Positions 12,943-23,724 of a stretch of DNA of 64,000 nt are shown piece after piece. Source of the DNA: Amphirosellinia nigrospora (taxonomy: Eukaryota; Ascomycota; Sordariomycetes; Xylariales; Xylariaceae). The stretch is taken from contig SCHM01000007.1 in the NCBI GenBank assembly GCA_004123355.1, forward strand, positions 1,240,001 through 1,304,000. Direction: 5' to 3'. The translations under genes and the position numbers were made by a program. The notes beneath the pieces are model-generated. The model was given only the letters and a program-made list of their open reading frames with translations. It ran no database searches and had not been told where the DNA came from. Each line of letters opens with the position of its first letter. The stretch's first letter is position 1.

Positions 12943-15900
12943 CCAAATAATATACTCTATATAATTAGCCGTATAATATTTAGCTAGTAAATTATTATTT
13001 AATCATTCTTTAATTATTTTCTAAATATTTTTAAAAATATATTTTAAAAATATTTTTATTTTATTATTTAATAGCGGAAGCTTTTTTTCTTTTTATTATT
13101 AGCTTAATATATTTATTTATAGCCCTATAATAACGTTTAAATAGCTTTAACACTTTTATTTTTTCGAAGTTATAAATTAGCTTTTATATAAGCTATTAAT
13201 AATTTTTTTATTTTATTAAGACTTGTTAATAAACTAAGCCCCTTTTTTTTTTTCGCGGTTATTTTTTATTTAAAATATACTTTTTATTTAATATTTATTT
13301 TATTTAAATATTATTATTAAAAATTAAACGTCCGGGTTTAATTATAAAAATAGAAAGTTAATAATAGCTTATTATATAAATTAATATAAAATAAAATATA
13401 TTTCTTTAAAAATATTAAATTTTACTACGTATAAACTAATAACTTTAGTAACTTTATATTTAAAATATAACTAAGCTAATTTTAAAAAAGCTAGTTTATA
13501 ATAATATTTCTTAAATTTAATTATATTTAATTATTTATTTCGTAACGTTTAGCAAAAAATCGCTTAATATTAATTATTTTTTTTATTTTTATTACGCTAT
13601 TATTATTATTTAAACGAACTATTAAGCATTTTATAACCTTTAAATAAAAACTTTTATTAAAGCTTTCAGTTTATAAATAAATATAAATAAATATTTTACC
13701 CGCTTTATAAGTTTAATATAATATTTATTATATAAAAAAAAACTTAGCTTTATAACTAATAAGTTTTTATTAATTATTAATATTGTTTTAAAACAAAATT
13801 TTTTAATCGAACTATATATAAACTATAAAAATATAAAAATAAACTAATACTTTTTAGTTCGTTTATTTATTATTTTATTAGTTTCTAAATAATAAACTAT
13901 ATTTAATTTTTACTTAATACTAACTAACCTATATAATTATCGCTAAAAACCTTTTATTTAGTTTAACCTTGAATTATTTATAATACTTTTTAAAAATCCA
14001 TAAAAACGCTAAAAATAATTAATAAACTATTTAGTACAAGCTTTTACGCTTATTAAATTTATTATTTTTATTATAACTATTTTATTTAATTTATTATAAT
14101 AACTATTATAAAAATAAATTATTTTTATTTTTTATTAATAAACTTATTATAAAATCTATTAATAGTTCGTTTTAAAACCGTTTAATACTAATAAAAGCTT
14201 AAAAAGTTTTTATTTTTTATATTTTTAAACGTGTTTTTTACTATATATATTATAATTATTAATAAAATAACGTACTATTTAATATTCCTAGCTAAAATAG
14301 CTTTTTAATAAAAACTAAAATATTATCGCGTTTTAAATAGCTAACTAATATAAAATTATAATAGTTTTAAATTAACCGGTTTAAAACAGTTTTTATTTTA
14401 ATATTTATATTTAGCTTTAATATTTAAATAAATTATCGGCTTTAATTTTATATTTAAATATTAATATATTAAAAAGTTTCTTTTTAATTTTAAAGTCTAT
14501 AAAAAACTTCTTTTTATTATTTTTTACAGCTTTTATAACTAACTAATAATTTAAATACTATTTTATAGCTATATTTTATTTTTATTATAAATCTTTATTT
14601 ATAAAAACGTTCCGTTCTATAAAATTCTTTTATCCGTTAGTTTTATAGCTTTTTTTTTATTTATTTTTTTTTTAAAAGTTAAAATTCTTGGCCAAAAAAT
14701 TTTCGTTAGTTCTAAAAAATAAATTTTATTCTTATTTAAAAAAAACGTCTAATCGTTTACTATTTATTTTAGCTTTATAAAATATATAAACTTAAAATTT
14801 ATAAAAAATTTAGCCTATTAAACTTACTGTTCGGAAAATTTTTTATCGTTATAAAATATTTTAAATTTTTATAATTTAATAAAATTAAAAACGCTTTTTT
14901 TAAGCTTTAAAATTTAATACTTTATATTTTTAAACAACTTATTATTGCTAATAATTTTTTATCATATATTTTATAATTAATTTCGTAAATAAAAAGCTTT
15001 TAAAGAAAATAAACTGTTAAATAAAAAATTCTTATTTATTATATTAAAATAAACAACTTTTATAAGCTACCTTTAAATAATTAGCTTTTAAACTATAAGC
15101 TTATTTAAATTAAATTAAGCAAAAACTAGCTTTAATATAAAAAACTTTTAAACTTTTTAAAAGTTATTTTTTTTACTTTTTTTTAATAAAAAAAACTTTT
15201 TTTTATAAACAAAATAAATAATATAATAATATCTAAATATTTAAAAATAAACTATTAGTAAAAATTTATAAATCCTAAAAAACTTTTTACGTTTTTAAAC
15301 ATTTAAAAGCTTTTTATTTTTAAATAGCTTTTATTTTTTTAAAATTTATATATATTTTAACGCTTGTTTCGATAATAAACCTAAAATTTAGTTTTTATTA
15401 TTCCGAATTCGTACTTATTAATATTAAAATATAACTTTATAGCTTTTAAAATATTTAATATTTATTTTACCTTTTTTTATTTTTTTTTAAATTTATTAAA
15501 CTATATTAAAACGTTATTTATATATAATATATAGTATATTAAATATTAGCGCAAAACTAAGTTTATATAACGTTAAAATATAAAAACTTTTAATAACCTA
15601 AAAAAATAACTAATTATTTAAAAATCCGAACTAAATATAAAACGCTATTTTTTATTTATTTTTTTTCTTAATATAAAGCTTATAAAAAATAGCTTTTATA
15701 TTTAGCTTAATAAACTAGCGTATTGTTAACAAATTTCTAACGTTTTTTTAATTAAAGAAAAAAAATATTTATCTGCTTATATTATATATTAAACGCTTAA
15801 TAATTAATATAAAAATAACTTCTCCCTTAGTTTTTTATAAATAATATAAAGCTTTTATTAATAAACTATTAATATAAATATAACTTTTATTAAATAACTT

Positions 15901-16773
15901 TATAAATATTTTTTATAATATTAATAGCTTATTGTTTAATATATTATATAATAGCTTTTATAAGACTAAAGGTTTTTATTTTTATTATTTTGTATAATAA
16001 AAATGTTATAATTTATTTTTTTATAATATAAAAATAACTTATCCCTTTTTTTTTTAAATAGTTTTATTTAAAGTTTAAGCTTTTCCAATAATTATACTTT
16101 TATTTTTATTATATTTTTTAACGCAACGTTTTTATAATATTTATTAATATAATTATAAATATTAATACGTTTATTGCTTTAAAACATTTTAATTTTTTAA
16201 TCTTTGCTTTAAAAACTATTACGCTAAACTATTTAACTTTTTATATCTATTTAACCGTTAAATTTCTAGCATATAACCTAACTTTTATACCTTAAAATAG
16301 CCGGTTTTTCTTATACTAATTACGTACTTATAAGCTATATATATTACTTTTAATCTCTTTATTTATAGCTTCTTTAAAATTAAATTATATTATAAATAAT
16401 TTATTACGTATATAAATATCTATTATTAAAAACCGTTTATATTAATCTTTACGTAAATTATTTTATTAATAACTTTTTGCTTTTATTATTTTTTATAGTT
16501 TTTTAATACAATATTAATACATAATAAATATAAAGCCGGGCTAATAAGCTATTTAATAGCTATATATTTATAACTTTAATTTATTAATATTTTAATAATT
16601 AATATTTATTATAAATAAAATCTATAATAAAAATATACTATTTATATTATTTTAGTTTAGCTTTTAAGCTCATAAAAATTAAATCTTTATATATTCTTAT
16701 TTATAACTAAAAAAAAACTATTTATTTTTAATTTTTTAAAGTTTACGAGTAAGTTTTCAATATTTATTACTAC

Positions 16774-16905
16774 AGATGGGCCGTCGGCCCGTTGACAGCT
16801 GTTGACAGCTGGCGGAGCCAGCTGCGGCCAGGCATTTCTAGACAGGACAAACAGGTGCTACGCACCTTCAATACAACAACCACTTCTCCCTCGCTCCTTC
16901 TTTCT
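16774..16905 (+). mobile_element. Solo 132-bp R-family terminal repeat, not RIP-mutated
   Basis: An island of normal base composition, exactly 132 bp, starting AGATGGG and ending CTTTCT. It is flanked by a perfect 5-bp target duplication ACTAC (16769-16773 and 16906-16910). Three hairpins are visible: GGGCC/GGCCC at 16778-16790, an 8-bp stem CAGCTGGC/GCCAGCTG with loop GGA at 16806-16824, and GGTGC/GCACC with loop TAC at 16854-16866. GTTGACAGCT is repeated in tandem at 16791-16810. The same unit forms both ends of the 6.4-kb R element, so this is best read as a solo LTR, although its AG...CT ends are not the canonical TG...CA. The 60-codon open frame crossing it (16792-16974) is fortuitous. 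Confidence 0.85.
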
Positions 16906-18011
16906 ACTACGTTGATAGCTTTTACTTTACTATTACGCTATATTAGCGCAAAAAAGCATTTATTAATAAAATAGCCCGTTTTTTTATATTTAAAATATTA
17001 TTTATTAACCTTTTATTTATTTAGCTTAATATTTAATACTTAGTAAGTTTAAAACTTATAATAAACTAAAATAACATTAATAGCTTTAATTTTTTATAAT
17101 TATATTACTTTTAACGTTTATAATAAAAATAAAAATTAATAAATAAATAATAATTATTATTTTCTTCCTGTTATTTTTATATTAATCTTAGCGTAATAGC
17201 TTCGGCCTTTAAAACGGCTAATTATAGCTATAACTTTATTAACCTATTTATTATAATCTTTAAAAAATTACTTTAAAAAATTAAAACAAAAATAAACTAT
17301 TCGCTTAGTATTTTTTTAGTATAATTAGCTTAATTTATTAGTTTATAATATATCGCTTATTTTATAAATATACGTTTTTATTCTAAAAAAAATTTAAAAA
17401 ATAGTTTTTTACTTTATAAATAAAAATAGCTTTAAAATAGCTTTTTATAAATAATTAATATTAAAATAATAATTATAAAAAAACTATATAAACTTTATAA
17501 AATTGTAAATTTAAAAGCGCCTATTAGTAATAAAAAATAATATAGCTATAGCTTTAATAATACTTTTAAACTATTTATTAATTTAGTAAACTTATTATAG
17601 TTATTTTTTTATAAATTCAATATTTCGGTTAAATTTTTATTTTATAGCTATTTTTTACGCAAAAAATTTCGTACGAACACTTATAAACTTATCTAGCTAA
17701 AATAAAAATTTATGTTTTAATTCGTTAAAAAATTAACTATTTTTATAAAATTCCTTACTTATAACTATTCGCTACAGAAAATAACAGTACTAGCGTTAAA
17801 TATTAAAACGTAAAAATAAAAATAACACTACAATATATTTACTTATTTTTTATAGCTACTATATATAATCTAATATTTAAATCTTATTAGTTATTAAAAA
17901 TAGTTTAAATTTATTTAAAAAATATTAATACTATTTAATTAATAATAATTATTTACTTTTATAGCTTTTATTAAAAACTACTTAATAAAGCTTAAATTAT
18001 ATCGTTTAAAC

Positions 18012-18100
18012 TAAACGTTGTTTTAAAAATAACGTTTTTAAAATAATATTTAGCTTATTAAACACTGTTTTAAAAACAGTGTTTTTAAGCTAGCGTTATA
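18012..18100 (-). repeat. Family A LTR, truncated
   Basis: Matches the inner two-thirds of the family A LTR and ends with the standard GCGTTATA. It lacks the first ~50 bp. It holds the least mutated example of the LTR's palindrome: AACACTGTTTT, one A, then AAAACAGTGTT at 18061-18083, an 11-bp perfect stem. It may be the far LTR of copy I separated by the 11214-18011 segment, but the flanks do not prove this: left of copy I is minus-strand R and right of this LTR is plus-strand R. Confidence 0.7.
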
Positions 18101-18194
18101 ATAAATATACTTAAAAATTAAAGCTTAATAGCTTTATATAAAAAATATTTTATATAACGATTAATAGTATTATATTTATTTTATTTATTAATTA
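18101..18194 (+). mobile_element. R-family copy R2, first fragment
   Basis: Matches about 37030-37120, near the left end of the full R element's internal region (TAAATA..CTTAAAAATTAAA motif, then the TTATTTTATTTATTAATTA motif). It is followed by family B, whose insertion duplicated ATTA (18191-18194 and 33650-33653). R2 resumes at 33650. Confidence 0.7.
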
Positions 18195-19648
18195 AAAGCT
18201 TTTTAATTTAAAAATAAAAATGTTTAAGTATTTAAAATTTATATATTTATTTTAATAAATATAATAAATAAATTATAATTACTAATTATACTAGTTTAGT
18301 TTTTTTAAATAATTTATATATAATTAAATTTATTATTTTATTTTAATTTATTATTAATTATAGTAGTTTTTTTTATTAATAATTAAGTTAAAAATATAAA
18401 ATATATGAATATTATTTTAATTATTATAATTAACTTTATATTTATATTATTTATTTGCTATATTAATAGTAGCTATATAAACTAAAATTATAATATTATT
18501 TATAATTAAACTATAACTTTAAGCTAAAAATTAAAATTATAGTTTTTTATTAATTATAATAAAATAAAGCGTAAAAATATACTTTTTTAAAATATTAATT
18601 AATAATAAAAATACGTTTTTTTTTAAATATTAATTAATAGTAAAAATACGTTTTTTTAAGTATTAATTAATAACGTTATTTATTTTTATTAATTATTTAT
18701 TTTTATTTAAAAAAAAATAAAAACTTTTTATAAAAAAGTTTATAAATTTTTTATAAAATATAATTTTTTAATATTTTAGGCTTTTTTTAATAAAAGCTTA
18801 ATTTTATTAATAACTTTAAGCAAAACTTTAATATAATTTCAATATTTTAAAAAAAAAACTTTATAAACTTAAAACTACGTTTATTATAATTAATTTAAAA
18901 CTATTAAATATTTATTTTTAATCATTTAATAAACCTAGCTATATAATATTAATAGTATTAATATTATAGCTTAGTTTATTAAAAAATATTATTTTAAAAA
19001 ACAATTTAATAAATATTAAAAAATTTAAAAAGCTATTATTATTATATAAAAAAAAACCTTAATATTTAAACTTTTAAAATACAATAAAAACTAAATATTA
19101 TTAAATTAAGCTTTAGTAAAATAAATAATTTTTAAACTATTAAATAATAAGCTTAAAAATAATTTCCGGAGTAAAATTATTTATAAAAGCTTTTTTGAAA
19201 CTAATTAATATTTTATTTTAATTATAAATTTAAATAATAAATTTAAAATAAAATACTATAATATTAAAAGAATTTTAAAATAAATATATATAGCTATTAA
19301 TTTATATTATAAACGTTTTTTATAATATTTAATAAAATAGTTTTTAGTTTAAACTTATTTATAATATAAATTATATAGCTAATAAATTTTTTTATAAAAA
19401 TTTTTAGAAATAAGTTTAAAAAAAATACATATTTTTCATTTAATTAAAAGATTTCGGGCTTTAATTAGCTATTTTAATAATATATATTAATTTTTATTTA
19501 ATAAAATATATTTATTTAAATATATATTTATTAAAAAAATAATAAAACTAATATTATTATTGTATTTATAATTTAAAACTGTTTTAAAGCTATATATTTA
19601 TAAATTTAAATTAATAAATAAATATTTAAATTATTATTTAATTTTAAT
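18195..19648 (+). mobile_element. Family B element, first part (split by family A copy II)
   Basis: This segment together with 32429-33649 makes one ~2.7-kb element. It corresponds, inverted and uninterrupted by copy II, to 21789-24171. The whole element starts AAAGCTTTTTAATTT and ends AAATTTAAGC, with a 4-bp duplication ATTA on each side, and sits inside R copy R2. The class is unknown: no LTR is seen, and the other copy lacks the first few hundred bases, which could mean 5' truncation as in non-LTR elements. No reading frame survives RIP. Confidence 0.65.
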
Positions 19649-19792
19649 TAATAATATATAGTTTATTAATTTTAAAGTTATTAAATTATTAACTTAAGTT
19701 TATCTTAAACGTTGTTTTAAAAATAATGTTTTTAAAATAATATTTAGCTTATTAAATATTATTTTAAAAATATTTTTTAAAATAGCGTTATA
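19649..19792 (-). repeat. Family A LTR (3' LTR of copy II)
   Basis: 144 bp, starting TAATAATATATAG and ending AGCGTTATA. The adjoining internal sequence read on the minus strand, TTTTTAAAAAGAAAGTAAA, is the RIP-altered polypurine tract. Confidence 0.75.
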
Positions 19793-22700
19793 TTTACTTT
19801 CTTTTTAAAAATATAATAATGTTTTTCTTATTATTATTATTATATTTTTTTTCGATTAAACTATTATTTATATTATTTTTTTTATTACTATAATTTTTAT
19901 TTTTTTATTATTTTTATTTTTATTTTTTTAAATATTATTATTATTTTCGTTATTATTTTTTTATTATTAATATTTTTTTATTATTATTGTTTATATTTTT
20001 ATTAGCAATAACTTTATAGCTATATAAAACTTATATTTGTTTAAAAAATAAAACAAAAATATTAATAAAATTATTATTATTTAAAACGTATTAGTTTATT
20101 TAAAAAATAAAAGCAAAAACTATTATAAAGAATATTAGTCGAACATTTTTTATTTAAAAGCGTAAATAAAAATTTTATTTTCGTTTATAAAATAAAAACA
20201 AAAATATAAATAAATATTATTATTATTATAAAAAATATTATTATTATCGTAAAAAATATTATTATTATTATAAAAATATTAATTTAATAAAGCTAGTTTA
20301 AAACGTTAATTACAATGTTTATAAATTTAAAAAATATTATAAACTTAAAAAAAATAATTAAAAAATATTTTATAACGTAATATTATATATTTTTATTCGA
20401 TAATATTATTTATTTTTGTTTTAATATATATATTTTAAATATAATTGTTTTTAAATAAATAATAATAATTTAATAGTGTTTATTACAATTAATAAATTAT
20501 TATTATTATTATTTTATTATTTTCATTTAATAATTTATAATAATATTTAGCTATTATTTTAATAATATATTTATTTAACGTTATTATTATTATTATCAAT
20601 TTTTTACTTTTTATAGTTTTTATTAGTTTTAATATTATTATTATTATTAGCTTTAATAAAAATAATATTATTATAGTTTATTTATTTAATATAATATTAA
20701 TAATTAATTAGGTTATAATTCGGGTTATAACGTTTATATTAATTAGTTATTATATATTATTAATAAATTATTTTTAAATAATTATTATTAATAAAAAACT
20801 AATGATATAATCGTTTAATAAATTAAAATTTTAATTATATTTTTAAATAGTTATGTTAATCGGTAGTTTTATTATTTAAAATTTTTATTTTTAAATTTTA
20901 ATTATATTTATTATTTTTTAATTTAAAATTCTAGCTTTTATTTTTTTTAAATAGTTTTTTTATTATTATTTTAATATTATTTTATAAAAAGTTTATTTTA
21001 TTTAATAAGTTTTTATTTTAGCAATATATTTATTAATTTTAATATTTAATATTTTATATTATATTTTTTAATTTAATATTCTTTATCTTTATAGCTTTAA
21101 TTTTTTATTAAATTTTTTTTATATTATTTTATTAAATTTTTATTATTTTATATTTACTAAAAAATATTTTTTATTATTATTAAAAACTTTATATATATTT
21201 ATTTTAAACTTTAATAATGTTATTTATATTATTTAAGCTAAACGAAATATTATTTTTATTATTATTAAATAAAAAATTAGTTAAAATTTAAAATAAATTT
21301 TTTTTTTAATATTATTATTAAATAGTTTGATAAGTTTATAAGTATTTATAATTAATCATTAATTTATTTTAATAATTAATTTTATAATTAGTTTATTATT
21401 TATAGTTATTATTTTTAAATATTAAAACTAATATTTTAAAACTTTTATATAGCTTTAAAATAATAAGCTATATTAAACTAGTTTTAATTAAAAATATTTT
21501 ATTATATTTAATAAAATATTAAATTTATAAATTATACTATTAAATATATATAAAATTTCGATTTTTTTATATATTATATATTTAGTTTAATATTAACTAT
21601 TTTAAAATATATATTTAAATAATAAACTATAATATTTTTAATATTTTTTTCACTTTTAAATAAATTTTAAACTTTAATAATTATGAGTTAAAAGCAATTT
21701 ATATTAAATTATTAACTATTTTTTAGATATTATTACTTAATTAAATTAAATATTTTAAAAATATTAGTTTTTAATAATTTTATAATATGCTTAAATTTTA
21801 TAAAAAAGTATAACTAAATAAAAAAAGGTTTTTTTATCGAAAAAAAAAATTTTAGCTTTATTTTTTAAAAGAGAATTCGGTTATTTTAATTAAAAACTTT
21901 TTTATTTTTAGCTATTAATTTAATTTATTAATATATAACGTTATAATAATTTATATTATATTTATATTATATTTTTAGTTAATTTATATTTATTTTTTAG
22001 TTATTTATATTTCATTTTTGTTTATAAGCTAGAAGTTTTATTTATTTAATAATTATATTTTATATTTATATAATAATAAAAAATTCGGTTTAAAATTTTA
22101 TTTTAACGTTAAAACTATTTCCGAAAATAAATATATAAAGTTTTTATTACTATTAAAAAATATATATTTCCGATTTATTAGTTTATTTTAGTTATAGTTT
22201 TAATAAATTTATAGCTTTTTAAAAACTTTTAAATAAATAGCTTTTTTAGCGCCAAATTTTTTTACTTAAATAAATATATTTATTTAGATTTTATTATAGT
22301 TATAATTTTTATTTAATATTTAATATTATATATAGTTTGTAAAAATTTAATATTATTTTTTTTTATAAAATATTAAAATAATTAATTATTAATATTTAAT
22401 TATATAATAATAATTATTTATTTAATTTAATATTATAAAATAAGTTTTTTAGTAATAGCTGCTTTAAATTTTATTAAATATATTATAAAATATAATTATA
22501 GTTTTAGTATATATAAACAATAAAATAAAAATAGCTTTTTCTTTAAATAAAATATAATTTATATTTATTATATTTTTAGTTAGTTTTTATATAAATTTAA
22601 TTTTATATTTATAGTTTTTTATTAAAAATTACTAAATAATAAATAATTTATATTTTTAAATATAAATTTTTTAAAAAAAAAAACTTAATTATAAAATATT

Positions 22701-23492
22701 AATTAACTAATACGTTTAAAAACTTTTTATTATAATTAAATAATAATTTAAATATTTATTTATTAGTTTAAATTTATAAATATATCGCTTTAAAAAATTT
22801 TTAATTATAAATATAATAATATTATTAGTTTTATTATTTTTTTAACGCGTATATATTTGAATAAATATATTTTGCTAAATAAAAACTAATATATACTATT
22901 AAAATAGCTAATTAAAGCTTAAAATTTTGTAATCGGGCAAAAAATATTTATTTTTTTTAAATTTATTTTTAAGAAATTTTTATGAAAAAATCTACTAATT
23001 ATATAATTTATATTATAAATAAATTTAAACTAAAAACCGTTCTATTAAGTATTACAAAAAGCGCTTATAATATAAATTAATAATTATATATTTATTTTAA
23101 AGCTATTATAACGTTATAATTTTTTTTTTAAGTTTATATTATTTAAATTTATAATTAAAATAAAATATTAGCTAGTTTTAAAAAAGTTTTTATAAATAAT
23201 TTTATTTTAAAAACTATTTTTAAGCTTATAATTTAATAGTTTAAAATTATTTATTTTATTAAAGCTTAATTTAATAATATTTAATTTCTATTATATTTTA
23301 AAAGCTTAAATATTAAACTTTTTTTTATACGATAATAATAGCTTATTTAAATTTTTTAATATTTATTAAATTATTTTTTAAAACAATTTTTTTTAACAAA
23401 CTAAGCTATAATATTAGTATTATTAATATTATATAACTAAATTTATTAAACAATTAAAAATGAATATATAATAATTTCAAATTAATTATAAT

Positions 23493-23724
23493 AGTTACGG
23501 ATCTGCAGGCTCTGGTGGCTGTGCCCACCACTAGCCACAGCACCCGTAATCTCCACTTGCAGTAACTGCCACTTGCAGTGAATGCAGCTGCCCCACGCGA
23601 GTATTTAAGCAGCTGCCTGTATTGTAGACTTAGACCTTCTTTCCTTTTACTTTATCTGTAGATTTTATATGCAATATACCTTATATGCTGGAGCCTCGTC
23701 TCTTCGAGTGTGTGAAGCGTAACT
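23493..23724 (+). mobile_element. Solo LTR (232 bp), not RIP-mutated
   Basis: G+C-normal island bounded by AGTTACG and CGTAACT, perfect 7-bp inverted ends, and by a 5-bp duplication ATAAT (23488-23492, 23725-23729). The uninterrupted family B sequence at about 18883-18890 shows the exact empty site. TTACGG...CGTAA ends are typical of many ascomycete Ty3-type LTRs, but here the outer bases are AG...CT in place of TG...CA. It has a TATA-like TATTTAAG (23602-23609) and a direct repeat CCACTTGCAGT (23553-23563, 23569-23579). Self-complementary GGTGG/CCACC sequence lies near 23515-23540. No full-length relative is in the window. Confidence 0.85.
23602..23609 (+). promoter_or_regulatory. TATA-like box of the solo LTR
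   Basis: TATTTAAG preceded by a C-rich stretch and followed ~30 bp later by a pyrimidine-rich stretch (CCTTCTTTCC), the usual arrangement of an LTR core promoter. If active, it would transcribe rightward into degraded family B sequence. Confidence 0.5.

Larger units (their letters stand above)
11214..18011. other. Degraded unique segment, less AT-rich, class unknown
   Basis: This 6.8-kb stretch has no second copy in the window and keeps visibly more C and G than its surroundings (for example 11270-11340, 12580-12720, 12840-12900 and 17160-17220), yet still lacks CA/TG, so it has been through RIP. No intact gene is visible. Two weak coding relics appear on the plus strand. A run at about 12580-12720 with a single stop reads ...AIIKLYGYNASYSAL..., reminiscent of the helix-turn-helix of pogo/Fot1-type transposases. 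Another short run at about 15755-15800 faintly resembles an integrase core. Poly-T (11552-11572) and poly-A (12918-12942) tracts lie within it. It is inserted into, or lies next to, the broken 5' end of family A copy I and contains an R solo unit. It is probably one or more old transposons; function is not determined. Confidence 0.5.

Noticed and set aside
15755-15960. Faint resemblance to a retroviral-type integrase core on the plus strand (KEKKYLSAY, then a FSLS motif)
   Set aside because: Only a few residues match, several stops intervene, and the spacing to the supposed upstream domain is wrong. Not enough to call a Ty3-type pol.
16792-16974. Open frame of 60 codons on the plus strand
   Set aside because: It starts inside the unmutated 132-bp R unit and ends in flanking AT-rich DNA. 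The frame is shared with the other solo units only because they are the same repeat; there are no protein-like features.
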